Positions 36,056-45,251 of a stretch of 64,000 bases of DNA are shown here, piece by piece. The notes beneath the pieces were generated by a model. That model made no database searches. It worked only from the letters and a program-made list of their open reading frames with translations, and was not told the DNA's origin. The stretch covers positions 62,001 to 126,000 of the forward strand of contig NZ_UTVH01000001.1 of NCBI RefSeq assembly GCF_900585905.1. The letters are read 5' to 3'. A program made the position numbers and the translations under genes. Position 1 is the first letter of the stretch. Every line of letters begins with the position of its first letter. This DNA comes from Pseudomonas viridiflava. Its GTDB lineage: Bacteria > Pseudomonadota > Gammaproteobacteria > Pseudomonadales > Pseudomonadaceae.

Positions 36056-36973
36056 TCAGGCGGCGTTCTTGAGTTTCGGGTCCAGCGCATCGCGCAGGCC
36101 GTCGCCCATCAGGTTGATTGCCAGCACGCTGAGCAAAATGGTCAGGCCAGGCAGACTCACTACCCACCAGGCGCGTTCGATGTAGTCCCGGGCCGAAGCG
36201 AGCATGGTGCCCCACTCAGGCGTCGGCGGTTGTACGCCCAGGCCAAGGAAGCCCAGCGCCGCAGCGTCGAGGATTGCCGAGGAAAAGCTCAAAGTGGCCT
36301 GTACGATCAGCGGTGCCATGCAGTTGGGCAGCACGGTGATGAACATCAGGCGCGGCAGGGTAGCGCCCGCCAGGCGTGCAGCCGTCACGTAATCTCGGTT
36401 CAGTTCGCCCATTACCGCAGCACGGGTCAGACGCACGTAGGACGGCAGCGAGACGATGGCGATGGCGATGACGGTATTGATCAGGCCAGGGCCGAGGATG
36501 GCGACGATGGCAACAGCCAGCAGCAGCGAAGGCAGTGCCAGCATGATGTCCATCAGACGCATGATGGTCGGACCAAGGATGCGCGGGAAGAAGCCCGCCA
36601 GCAGGCCCATGAAGATGCCCGGAATCAGCGACATCACCACCGACGACAAACCGATCAGCAGCGACAGGCGCGAGCCCAGGATCAGGCGCGAGAGCAGGTC
36701 GCGGCCCAGCTCGTCAGTGCCGAGGATGAACTGCCATTGGCCGCCTTCAAGCCAGACCGGTGGGGTCAGCAGGAAGTCGCGGTACTGCTCGCTCGGGTCA
36801 TGCGGCGCCACCCAGGGGGCGAACAGCGCGCAGAACACGATTAGCAGCATGAACATCAGGCCGGCAACCGCGCCTTTGTTGCGCGAGAAGGCGTGCCAGA
36901 ATTCTTTGTACGGCGATGGGTAGAGCAGGCTTTGATCGACTGCTACCGCAGGAGTAGTGGGGGTCATGGTCAT
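36056..36973 (-). CDS. dppC: Dipeptide ABC transporter, permease DppC
   Basis: Inner-membrane permease (about 305 aa) with the N-terminal OppC-type extension ([23 protein letters not shown]) and the EAA-type loop [26 protein letters not shown]. Start could be 36973 or 36967; either lies only a few bases after the dppB stop. Pairs with DppB. Confidence 0.94.
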   Translation of the reverse strand: MTMTPTTPAVAVDQSLLYPSPYKEFWHAFSRNKGAVAGLMFMLLIVFCALFAPWVAPHDPSEQYRDFLLTPPVWLEGGQWQFILGTDELGRDLLSRLILGSRLSLLIGLSSVVMSLIPGIFMGLLAGFFPRILGPTIMRLMDIMLALPSLLLAVAIVAILGPGLINTVIAIAIVSLPSYVRLTRAAVMGELNRDYVTAARLAGATLPRLMFITVLPNCMAPLIVQATLSFSSAILDAAALGFLGLGVQPPTPEWGTMLASARDYIERAWWVVSLPGLTILLSVLAINLMGDGLRDALDPKLKNAA

Positions 36974-36977
36974 GATC

Positions 36978-37988
36978 TCAGCGCTGGTGACGGATGCGTG
37001 GGTTGGCAAAGCCGTAGAGGATATCCACCACGAAGTTGACCAGGATCACCAGGCAGGCGATCAGCAGAATGCCGTTTTGCACCACAGGGTAATCACGTGC
37101 ACCGATGGCTTCGATCAGCCACTTGCCGATGCCCGGCCAGGAGAAAATCGTTTCGGTCAGTACCGCACCGGCGAGCAGCGCGCCGACTTGCAGGCCGAAC
37201 ACGGTCAGTACCGGGATCAGCGCGTTGCGCAGACCGTGCACGAACACCACGCGAGCAGGCGACAGGCCTTTGGCGCGAGCGGTACGCACGTAATCTTCGC
37301 GCAATACTTCCAGCATCGAGGAACGGGTCATCCGGGCGATCACTGCCAGCGGGATGGTGCCGAGCACGATGGCAGGCAGAATCAGGTGATGCAGGGCATC
37401 CAGGAACGCGCCTTCTTCATCGCTGAGCAGGGTATCGATCAGCATGAAGCCGGTTCTTGGCGGGATGTCATACAGCAGGTCGATACGCCCCGACACCGGG
37501 GTCCAGCCCAGGGACACCGAGAAGAACATGATCAGGATCAGGCCCCACCAGAAGATCGGCATCGAGTAGCCCGCCAGGGAAATGCCCATCACCCCGTGAT
37601 CGAACAGCGAGCCCCGTTTGAGCGCCGCAATGACCCCGGCCAGCAGGCCGATGATCCCCGCGAAGATCAGTGCCGCAAGCGACAGTTCGAGGGTCGCCGG
37701 GAACAGCGCGGTGAACTCGCTCCATACGCTGGTGCGCGTGCGCAACGATTCGCCAAGATCACCCTGGGCGAGCTTGCCGACATAGTCGAGGTACTGCGCG
37801 TAGAGGGGTTTGTTCAGACCCAGGCGCTCCATGGCCTGGGCGTGCATTTCCGGATCTACCCGGCGTTCACCCATCATGACTTCGACCGGGTCGCCCGGAA
37901 TCAGGCGGATCAAAGCGAAGGTCAGCAGCGTGATGCCAAAAAACGTGGGTATCAACAACCCCACGCGGCGGGCAATAAAACTAAACAT
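36978..37988 (-). CDS. dppB: Dipeptide ABC transporter, permease DppB
   Basis: Inner-membrane permease (336 aa) with the classic start MFSFIARRVGLLIPTFFGITLLTFALIRLIPGDP and the loop REDYVRTARAKGLSPARVVFVHGLRNALIP. First gene of the dppBCDF block; a 210-bp gap containing a large hairpin separates it from dppA4. Confidence 0.95.
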   Translation of the reverse strand: MFSFIARRVGLLIPTFFGITLLTFALIRLIPGDPVEVMMGERRVDPEMHAQAMERLGLNKPLYAQYLDYVGKLAQGDLGESLRTRTSVWSEFTALFPATLELSLAALIFAGIIGLLAGVIAALKRGSLFDHGVMGISLAGYSMPIFWWGLILIMFFSVSLGWTPVSGRIDLLYDIPPRTGFMLIDTLLSDEEGAFLDALHHLILPAIVLGTIPLAVIARMTRSSMLEVLREDYVRTARAKGLSPARVVFVHGLRNALIPVLTVFGLQVGALLAGAVLTETIFSWPGIGKWLIEAIGARDYPVVQNGILLIACLVILVNFVVDILYGFANPRIRHQR

Positions 37989-38033
37989 GTGGACCTCTCA
38001 TCAGCCGGTTAGGCATGTTCCAGTACAGACCCC

Positions 38034-38156
38034 GTGAAAACTACTGCGCTCGCTAAGCCTGCGTTAAAAGCTGGGGGGAATGCTCATTTAGAAAAGCTAA
38101 ACTCCGCTTTCCCCCCAGCTTTCGCCTTGTCTTCCCTTCGCTCGCTACGTTTTCAC
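38034..38156. repeat. Large nested palindrome between dppA4 and dppB
   Basis: Outer arms GTGAAAAC/GTTTTCAC (38034-38041 and 38149-38156) enclose a perfect 14-bp stem AAAGCTGGGGGGAA/TTCCCCCCAGCTTT (38067-38080 and 38109-38122). Inside is a further 5-bp stem TTTAG/CTAAA. In the dpp mRNA this would fold into a strong structure between the abundant binding-protein message and the translocator genes, possibly limiting read-through or protecting the upstream 3' end. Confidence 0.85.
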
Positions 38157-38198
38157 ACGGTCTTCGGGTCTCTGGTAAGAGCCCGCCGGATTATTTTT

Positions 38199-39794
38199 CT
38201 ACTTCACACGGGTAGTAGCGAAGTTGTTATTGGTCAGCGGGCTGATCTGATAGCCCTCGACGTTGTTGCGCATCGCAGTAAACAGTTTTGGGTAAGCCAG
38301 GCTTAACCAGGGCACGTCCTTGTGGAAAATCTCCTGAGCTTGCTCATACAGCGCGGCACGTTCGGCAGGATCGGTTTTTGCCCGCGCTTCAGAGATTGCC
38401 TTTTCAAAATCCTTGTTACACCAGCGGGCATAATTCTCGCCGTTTTTAGCTGCATCGCAGCTGAGGTTCGGAGTCAGGAAGTTGTCCGGATCGCCATTGT
38501 CCCCAGCCCAGCCTGCAAAGACCAGGTCATGTTCGCCAGCCTTGGCACGCTTGAGCATTTCGCCCCATTCCAGCACGCGCAGATCAAGCTTGATCCCGAC
38601 TTTTGCCAGGTCGGCCTGCAGCATTTGCGCGCCAAGAGCCGGGTTCGGGTTGGTTACCGCACCGCCGTTACGCAGGAACAGGCTGAACACTTGACCCTCT
38701 GGTACACCGGCTTCCTTGAGCAGTGCACGGGCCTTGTCCAGATCCCGGCTGCGGTTCTCGATATCTTTGGCGTAGCCCAGCAGCGTTGGCGGATACGGGC
38801 CGACGCCTTCAGTGGCCTTGCCTTCACCGAACAGCGCCTTGATGTAGGCGGTCTTGTCGAACGCCAGGCTGATCGCTTCACGCACACGCACGTCGCTCAG
38901 GTATTTATGCGAAGTGTTCATGGCGATGTAGCTGGTCATCATGGCTTCCATCTCGTCGATCTTGAGCGTGGAATCCTTCTTGATGGTGTCGATGTCATCC
39001 GGTTTCGGATACAGCGCCACCTGACACTCGTTGGCCTTGAGCTTCTGTAGCCGCACATTGCTGTCCAGCGTAATGGCAAAAATCAGCGCTTCGCTCGGGA
39101 CGGCACCCTTCCAGTAATCGGGGTTGGCTTTATAGCGAACTTGGGCGTCCTTGGCATAGCGCGTCAGGATGAACGGCCCTGTGCCGATGGGTTTGCTGTT
39201 CAGCTCGCCGGTCTTGCCAGCCTTGAGCAACTGATCGGCGTATTCGGCGGAATAGATAGAGGTGAACGGCATCGCCAGGTCGCGCAGGAACGGCGACTCA
39301 GGGCGAGACAGGGTAAATTTGACGGTGTAGTCGTCGAGTTTTTCCACGTTCTTCAACAGCTCGTTGAAGCCCATGCTTTCAAAATAGGGGTACCCGGTGA
39401 GGGATTTGTCGTGCCATGGATGCTTGGGATCGAGCTGGCGCTGGAAGCTCCAGAGCACGTCGTCGGCATTCATCGTGCGGGTTGGCTTGAAGTAGTCCGT
39501 GGTCTGGAACTTCACGCCCTTGCGCAAGTGGAAAATGTAGCTCAGGCCGTCTTCGCTGATGTCCCAGCTCTCGGCCAGGTTAGGCTCGGTGTCCGTGGTG
39601 CCTGGCTTGAAGCCGACCAGCTTGTCGAGGAAGGTTTCAGCCGTCGCATCCGCGGTGACAGCGGTGGTGTATTGAACGATATCGAAGCCTTCAGGGCTCG
39701 CTTCGGTGCAGACCACCAGAGGCTTTGCCGACACGCTGACGGCGACACTGAGCAAAGCCAGGGCGATCGAGTTGCGTAGCGATAACAGTTTCAA
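38199..39794 (-). CDS. dppA4: Dipeptide-binding protein, DppA4 position
   Basis: Periplasmic family 5 solute-binding protein (531 aa) with signal peptide MKLLSLRNSIALALLSVAVSVSA and mature start KPLVVCTEASPEGFD. FHLRKGVKF and GWAGDNGDPDNFL are the family landmarks. Start is TTG at 39794 with GGAGG 8 nt upstream. It lies between the OprD-type porin and dppBCDF, the place of dppA4 in P. aeruginosa. Clearly more diverged from the other three binding proteins here than they are from one another. Confidence 0.9.
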   Translation of the reverse strand: MKLLSLRNSIALALLSVAVSVSAKPLVVCTEASPEGFDIVQYTTAVTADATAETFLDKLVGFKPGTTDTEPNLAESWDISEDGLSYIFHLRKGVKFQTTDYFKPTRTMNADDVLWSFQRQLDPKHPWHDKSLTGYPYFESMGFNELLKNVEKLDDYTVKFTLSRPESPFLRDLAMPFTSIYSAEYADQLLKAGKTGELNSKPIGTGPFILTRYAKDAQVRYKANPDYWKGAVPSEALIFAITLDSNVRLQKLKANECQVALYPKPDDIDTIKKDSTLKIDEMEAMMTSYIAMNTSHKYLSDVRVREAISLAFDKTAYIKALFGEGKATEGVGPYPPTLLGYAKDIENRSRDLDKARALLKEAGVPEGQVFSLFLRNGGAVTNPNPALGAQMLQADLAKVGIKLDLRVLEWGEMLKRAKAGEHDLVFAGWAGDNGDPDNFLTPNLSCDAAKNGENYARWCNKDFEKAISEARAKTDPAERAALYEQAQEIFHKDVPWLSLAYPKLFTAMRNNVEGYQISPLTNNNFATTRVK

Positions 39795-39875
39795 TGCAAA
39801 TCCTCCGTTGAGGTAATACTGAAATGACAGGGCCGGCCCGGGGTCACCGGGCCGGCCTGGTCGTGCAGCCGAATA

Positions 39876-41285
39876 TTACAGAATGTTAAACGGGATCGTG
39901 GTCACCAGGCGGAATTCGTTGATGCTGCCATCAGCCTGATTCTCGCTGGCGCGGTGCGTGGTGTAAGTGGCACGAATCGCAGTCGCTTTAAGCGGACCGG
40001 ACTGTACGGCGTATGACGTGCCAACGCCATACTCGTAGTGCGTTTCGCCATCCATTGCGCGGACGCCGGTTGCAGCGCCAGTGTCTGCATCGATACCACC
40101 GTATGCATTGCCTTTGTAGTGCGTACCGTCGATGCCCCAGCCGCGAGCCTGATAGATGTTGAACTTCAGGCCTGGCACGCCGTACTCAGCCATGTTCAGG
40201 ACATAGGCAATCTGCAGCGACTTCTCGTTCGGGCCGTTGAAGTCCGAGAGCAGGGAGTTCGCCAGGAAGATGGCGTTAGTGTCGTGGGCATAGTCGAAGT
40301 ATTCGTTACCGGCGACTTCCTGATACGCGATGCTGACGCTGTGGGCCTTGTGGGTACCGGTGAACGAAAGGCTGTAAGTATCGTTGTCGATAGGGCCTTG
40401 TTTGCTCTGGCCGGAATCTTTGGTCTTGTAGTAGTTCAGGTTGCTGCTCAGGCCAAACACGTCAGTGTCACCCAGTTCGTGGGTGAAGCCGAAGTAGTAC
40501 TGGTGCCAGAAATCTTCCAGGTTCGACGCGTAGAAGCTGGTGGTCAGGCTTTCGAAAGGCTTGTAGTCGCCGCCCATCATGTCCAGACGATCTGCGGTCT
40601 GGCTGCGATCACCGTATTCGGAGCGGAACTTGTCCAGGCTCTGTTCCATACGTGGCGAAACGCGGTCGAAGCTACCGGCTTGCAGCGACAGGTTGTTCAG
40701 CTCGTCGCTCTGGACGGCCACACCCTGGAAGCTGGAAGGCAGCGCGCGGTTGCCGATGAAGGCGATCACCGGGGTGTTGACCGACTGGCGGCCCATGGTC
40801 AGCGTGGTGTTGGAAACGCGCGCCTTGACGTTGCCCAGGCCCATCTTGCTCCACTGACCGACGGCATCACCATCGCTGTCAGCCAGGGTACGGTTGGACT
40901 GGCCGGCGAAGTCGTCAGTGTCACGGTCCAGCGCAATGGCGTTGTACAGCGCCAGTTCGGTGGAGAAGCCTACAACGCCCTGAGTGAAGCCAGAGGTGTA
41001 GTTGATAATGGTGCCTTGCTGCCAGTTGATACGACGCGCAGTTCTTTCCTCGACGCCATCATCGTTGTACTTGAAGGTACCGCCACGACGCAGCAGCTCG
41101 TTGGCGTACCAGTTACGCGTAGTACCGGTCAGGTGTGAATCTTCAATGAAGCCACCGGCCTCACTCTGGGCGTTTTTCGAACTCAGCTGGGTGGGCACGA
41201 ATGCCTGGCTAACGGGCTCTGCCTGGGCCATTGCGCTCAAGGATGCAATGGACAGCGCGACTGCTGCGGTACTTACTTTTCTCAC
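39876..41285 (-). CDS. opdP: OprD-family outer-membrane porin for peptides (OpdP-like)
   Basis: Outer-membrane channel (469 aa) with signal peptide (MRKVSTAAVALSIASLSAMAQA) and the OprD N-terminal motif GGFIEDSHLTGTTRNWY. The body is alternating beta-strand sequence and it ends in EFRLVTTIPFNIL, a strand typical of OprD porins. Start is GTG at 41285 with GGGAG upstream. Its place within the dpp locus matches P. aeruginosa opdP, a glycine-glutamate dipeptide and basic amino-acid channel; it probably admits dipeptides for the four DppA proteins. Confidence 0.88.
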   Translation of the reverse strand: MRKVSTAAVALSIASLSAMAQAEPVSQAFVPTQLSSKNAQSEAGGFIEDSHLTGTTRNWYANELLRRGGTFKYNDDGVEERTARRINWQQGTIINYTSGFTQGVVGFSTELALYNAIALDRDTDDFAGQSNRTLADSDGDAVGQWSKMGLGNVKARVSNTTLTMGRQSVNTPVIAFIGNRALPSSFQGVAVQSDELNNLSLQAGSFDRVSPRMEQSLDKFRSEYGDRSQTADRLDMMGGDYKPFESLTTSFYASNLEDFWHQYYFGFTHELGDTDVFGLSSNLNYYKTKDSGQSKQGPIDNDTYSLSFTGTHKAHSVSIAYQEVAGNEYFDYAHDTNAIFLANSLLSDFNGPNEKSLQIAYVLNMAEYGVPGLKFNIYQARGWGIDGTHYKGNAYGGIDADTGAATGVRAMDGETHYEYGVGTSYAVQSGPLKATAIRATYTTHRASENQADGSINEFRLVTTIPFNIL

Positions 41286-41444
41286 GATTGAAGCTCCCTT
41301 GCTGCTTATAAACGCCAGTTTTATTGATCTGGCTTAGGTGGCGCGAGGCTTTTTAGCCCCGCTTTATTTGAAAGCGTTGTACACACAGCACCGCGCTGCC
41401 TGCCGCTTGAAGCGGCGGCAAGCATCACGGGTTTTATCAATCGA

Positions 41445-43043
41445 TTAGTCGGCGATGCTGACGCCGGAAAACGCGTTACGCCCGAACGGACTCACCTTGA
41501 AACCTTCAACTTCCTTGCGCAGTGGTTGATTGACCGTCGAGTGGGCAATCGGAGTGATTGGCACTTGCTGTTTCAGGTATTGCTGCGCCTGCTTGTAGAG
41601 ATCAGTGCGCTGGGCGCGATCTGCCGTGGCGACGGCATCCTTGACCAGCTTGTCGTACTTCTCGTCGCACCACATGGAGTAGTTGTTGCCGCCAATGGCT
41701 GCGCAGCTGTACAGCGTGCCCATCCAGTTGTCCGGGTCACCGTTGTCACCGGTCCAGCCGATCAGCGAAATATCGTGCTCGCCGTTCTTGGTGCGCTTGA
41801 GGTATTCGCCCCACTCGTAACTGACGATCTTGACCTTGATGCCCACCTTGGCCCAGTCGGACTGGAGCATCTCGGCCATCAACTTGGCGTTGGGGTTGTA
41901 AGGACGCTGCACCGGCATCGCCCAGAGGGTCAGCTCGGTGCCTTCCTTTATACCCGCGGCGCGCAGCAGCTCTCTGGCTTTTTCCGGGTTGTAAGGCGCG
42001 TCCTTGATTGTTTCGTCATAGGACCACTGGGTCGGCGGCATGGCGTTGACGGCCAATTGCCCGGCGCCTTGATAAACGGCGTTGATGATCGCCTGCTTGT
42101 TGATGGCCATGTCCAGCGCCTGACGCACTTCCAGTTTGCCAAGAGGCTCGTGGCGCACGTTGTAGGAGATGTAGCCGAGGTTGAAGCCGGCCTGTTCCAT
42201 CACCTTCAGGTCTTTATCTGCCTTGAGTTTCTGCAGGTCTGCCGGGCGCGGGTTGAGCGAGACCTGGCACTCGTTGGCCTTGAGTTTCTGCATGCGTACC
42301 GAGGCATCGGTGTTGATGGCGAAAATCAGGTTGTCGATCTTGACCCGGCTCGGGTCCCAGTATTCCTTGTTGCCCTTGTAACGGATCTGCGAATCTTTTT
42401 GATAACGCTGGAATACAAAAGGGCCAGTGCCGACGGGCTTTTGGTTGATGTCATGCAGCGCGCCGGACTTGAGCAATTGATCGGCATATTCAGCAGACAG
42501 GATCGATGCAAAGTTCATCGCGACGTTCTGAATGAACGCGGCATCTACTTTGTTCAGGCTGAACACCACGGTCAACGGGCCGGTTTTTTCCACCGACTTG
42601 ATGTTTTTATTCAGGCCCATGCCGTTGAAGTAAGGGAATTCCGTTGGATAGGCCACGCGGAACGGGTGGTCAGGCTTGAGCATGCGGTTAAACGTAAACA
42701 GCACGTCATCGGCATTGAATTCACGGCTCGGCTTGAAGTAGGGCGTGGTATGGAACTTCACCCCTTCGCGCAGGTGAAAGGTATAAGTCAGGCCGTCTTC
42801 GGAGACGTCCCATTTGGTGGCCAGTGCCGGAATGACTGCGGTACTGCCCTGTTCGAATTCGGTAAGACGGTTGTAGATCGGTTCGGCGGCATCGTTATCG
42901 GTGCCCGCCGTGTACTGCGCAATATCGAAACCGGCCGGACTGCCCTCGGAGCAGAACACCAGATTACTGGCGGCCTGAGCGGCGGGCGCCAGCGTGAGCA
43001 GACCAAGACTGAACAACGACGACATGGCAAGCGTGTTACGCAT
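41445..43043 (-). CDS. dppA3: Dipeptide-binding protein, DppA3 position
   Basis: Family 5 binding protein (532 aa). Signal peptide MRNTLAMSSLFSLGLLTLAPAAQA, mature start SNLVFCSEGSPAGFD, landmarks FHLREGVKFHTT and GWTGDNGDPDNWMG. AAGGA before the ATG at 43043. Very similar in sequence to the two following paralogues, so the set arose by tandem duplication; different peptide preferences are likely, as shown for the P. aeruginosa set. Confidence 0.9.
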   Translation of the reverse strand: MRNTLAMSSLFSLGLLTLAPAAQAASNLVFCSEGSPAGFDIAQYTAGTDNDAAEPIYNRLTEFEQGSTAVIPALATKWDVSEDGLTYTFHLREGVKFHTTPYFKPSREFNADDVLFTFNRMLKPDHPFRVAYPTEFPYFNGMGLNKNIKSVEKTGPLTVVFSLNKVDAAFIQNVAMNFASILSAEYADQLLKSGALHDINQKPVGTGPFVFQRYQKDSQIRYKGNKEYWDPSRVKIDNLIFAINTDASVRMQKLKANECQVSLNPRPADLQKLKADKDLKVMEQAGFNLGYISYNVRHEPLGKLEVRQALDMAINKQAIINAVYQGAGQLAVNAMPPTQWSYDETIKDAPYNPEKARELLRAAGIKEGTELTLWAMPVQRPYNPNAKLMAEMLQSDWAKVGIKVKIVSYEWGEYLKRTKNGEHDISLIGWTGDNGDPDNWMGTLYSCAAIGGNNYSMWCDEKYDKLVKDAVATADRAQRTDLYKQAQQYLKQQVPITPIAHSTVNQPLRKEVEGFKVSPFGRNAFSGVSIAD

Positions 43044-43306
43044 GATGATCCTTATCCCTAACAGATGAGTCGTGTATACCCGGCGAATGCCAGGCGAAGC
43101 GGTCCCTGCAATCCAGGAGTCTTCTCGACTGCTCAGCAATAAAATTAAATACGTGCGACCTGTGAAGTTAAGTTCTCAGGACGAAAACAGTAAATAGGAC
43201 CGATTGCCTAAATTCGGGTAGGAAAAGAGGGACGGAACTGGTTCATTTCTACCAGCTTGTTTAAACACCGCCACCCTGTTCCGTTTAACGCGATAGACAA
43301 TAAGCA
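43044..43306. promoter_or_regulatory. Intergenic region upstream of dppA3
   Basis: Gene-free and AT-richer segment before dppA3, probably carrying its own promoter. In P. aeruginosa the metallo-dipeptidase gene mdpA and the repressor gene psdR occupy the corresponding interval; neither is here. Confidence 0.45.
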
Positions 43307-43335
43307 CTCACTGCGCCGCCGGGCGGCGCAGTGAG
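43307..43335 (-). terminator. Strong hairpin after dppA2
   Basis: A perfect 14-bp stem CTCACTGCGCCGCC/GGCGGCGCAGTGAG lies 7 bp beyond the dppA2 stop. The minus strand after it is only mildly T-rich, so it may be a terminator or a 3'-end stabiliser. Confidence 0.6.
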
Positions 43336-43341
43336 CAGATC

Positions 43342-44970
43342 TTATTTACCGCTGACGCTCACGCCGTAGAACGAGTTCAGGCCGAACGGGCTGATCTTGA
43401 AGTCCTGGACGGTGGCGCGCATCGGTTGATAAACCGTGGAGTGCGCGATAGGTGTCATCGGTACCGCATCCTTGAGCAGGTGTTGCGCCTGCTTGTACAG
43501 CTCGGTACGTTTGGCCTCGTCGGTGGTTTCTTTCGCCTGATGGATCAGGGTGTCGAACGGCTTGTCACACCACTTGGCAAAGTTGTTGCCCTGGAGGGCG
43601 TCACAGCCAAACAGAGTGCCGAGCCAGTTGTCCGGGTCACCATTGTCGCCGCTCCAGCCAATCAGCATCGCGCCGTTTTCGCCGGCCTTGGCACGCTTGA
43701 TGTACTCGCCCCACTCGTAACTGACGATCTTGGCGTTGATGCCGATCTTCTTCCAGTCAGACTGCAGCATTTCTGCCATCAGCTTGGCGTTGGGGTTGTA
43801 AGGGCGTTGCACCGGCATTGCCCACAGGGTGATTTCAGTCCCTTCCTTCACGCCGGCCTGCTTGAGCAGCGCCTTGGCTTTTTCGATGTCGAACGGCGCG
43901 TCCTTGATGGTGGTGTCGTAGGACCACTGAGTCGGTGGCATGGCGTTGACGGCCAGCTGGCCGGCGCCCTGGTACACTGCATCAATGATGCTCTGCTTGT
44001 TCACGGCCATGTCCAGCGCCTGGCGAACTTCCTTGATGGCCAAGGGGTTAGGACGGTCTTCGCCCTTGATCTTGTCCATGGTGTTGTAGGCGATGTAGCC
44101 CAGGTTGAAGCCTGCCTGATCCGGCATCTTCAGATCCTTGTTGGCCTTGAGCGGGGTCAGGTCAGCAGGACGTGGGTAAGCGGTGATCTGGCATTCGCCT
44201 TTCTGCAGTTTCTGCGAGCGAACCGAGGCGTCGGTGGTGATCGCGAAGATCAGGTTGTCCACTTTGACGTCTTCAGGCTTCCAGTAGTCCTTGTTCCCGG
44301 TGAAGCGGATGTTGGAGTCTTTCTGGTAGCTCTTGAACACGAACGGGCCGGTGCCGATGGGCTGCTGATTGATCAGCTCCGGCTTGCCTTCCTTGAGCAG
44401 TTTGGCGGCGTATTCGGCCGACTGGATCGAGGCGAAACTCATCGCCAGGTTCTGGATGAACGCGGCGTCCACCTTGCCCAGAGTGAACTTGACGGTATGG
44501 TCGTCGACCTTCTCGATCTTGGTGATGTTGGTGTCCATCGCCATGTCGGTGAAGTACGGGAATTCAGTCGGATATGCTTTGCGGTACGGCATGTCCTTGT
44601 CGATCATGCGCGTGAACGTGAACAGCACGTCGTCGGCGTTGAATTCGCGAGTCGGCTTGAAATACGGGGTGGTGTGGAACTTGACGCCTTCGCGCAGGTG
44701 GAAGGTGTACGTCAGGCCATCAGGGGTCACTTCCCACTGCGTGGCAAGGCCTGGCACGACCTTGGTGCCGCCACGTTCGAACTGGCTCAAACGGTTGAAT
44801 ACGGTTTCTGCAGAGGCGTCGAAATCAGTACCGGTGGTGTATTGGCCTGGATCGAAGCCGGCTGGACTGCCTTCGGAGCAAAACACCAGGTTCGATGCTG
44901 CCTGAGCGAAAGGAGCCGCAGTCATCAAGCCTGCGCTGAGTAGAAACGGAATGACCGCGTGTTTGAGCAT
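43342..44970 (-). CDS. dppA2: Dipeptide-binding protein, DppA2 position
   Basis: Family 5 binding protein (542 aa) with signal peptide (MLKHAVIPFLLSAGLMTAAPFAQA) and mature start SNLVFCSEGSPAGFDPGQY. FHLREGVKFHTT and GWSGDNGDPDNWLG are present. GAGG before the ATG at 44970; the in-frame ATG at 44991 would lengthen the signal peptide unnaturally. Paralogue of its neighbours, ending in a hairpin. Confidence 0.9.
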   Translation of the reverse strand: MLKHAVIPFLLSAGLMTAAPFAQAASNLVFCSEGSPAGFDPGQYTTGTDFDASAETVFNRLSQFERGGTKVVPGLATQWEVTPDGLTYTFHLREGVKFHTTPYFKPTREFNADDVLFTFTRMIDKDMPYRKAYPTEFPYFTDMAMDTNITKIEKVDDHTVKFTLGKVDAAFIQNLAMSFASIQSAEYAAKLLKEGKPELINQQPIGTGPFVFKSYQKDSNIRFTGNKDYWKPEDVKVDNLIFAITTDASVRSQKLQKGECQITAYPRPADLTPLKANKDLKMPDQAGFNLGYIAYNTMDKIKGEDRPNPLAIKEVRQALDMAVNKQSIIDAVYQGAGQLAVNAMPPTQWSYDTTIKDAPFDIEKAKALLKQAGVKEGTEITLWAMPVQRPYNPNAKLMAEMLQSDWKKIGINAKIVSYEWGEYIKRAKAGENGAMLIGWSGDNGDPDNWLGTLFGCDALQGNNFAKWCDKPFDTLIHQAKETTDEAKRTELYKQAQHLLKDAVPMTPIAHSTVYQPMRATVQDFKISPFGLNSFYGVSVSGK

Positions 44971-45181
44971 GGAGGCCTCAGTTGTTGTCATTTTTGAATT
45001 AGAGGATCAAGGCTTGTGGCCGGATCTTGCGATAGTTATGCAGGGGCCATACCCAAATCAAGGTGATGGCCGCCTTGAAGTCTCAAAGTGTGGCACGGGC
45101 GTACAGGAATGTCGCATAAGTATAACTTTTGACGCATTTGATCGTTTGCGTGTCGCATTTAGCATGTTCTGGCGCACCAAT

Positions 45182-45220
45182 CGCGCGCAATCGAGCGTAG
45201 CGAATGCACTCGATTGGCGC
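45182..45220. repeat. Inverted repeat downstream of dppA1
   Basis: CAATCGAG (45188-45195) and CTCGATTG (45209-45216), flanked by GCGC runs, form a hairpin about 35 bp beyond the dppA1 stop. It could act as a weak terminator or attenuator between dppA1 and dppA2. Confidence 0.5.
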
Positions 45221-45251
45221 GTCAGTGTTACCTATCAGACAGTGGTTCCAC

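Noticed and set aside
43342..44970. Pseudogene or assembly duplication among the dppA copies
   Set aside because: All four frames are intact, with their own signal peptides and ribosome binding sites, and differ along their length; the same multi-copy layout is known from P. aeruginosa.
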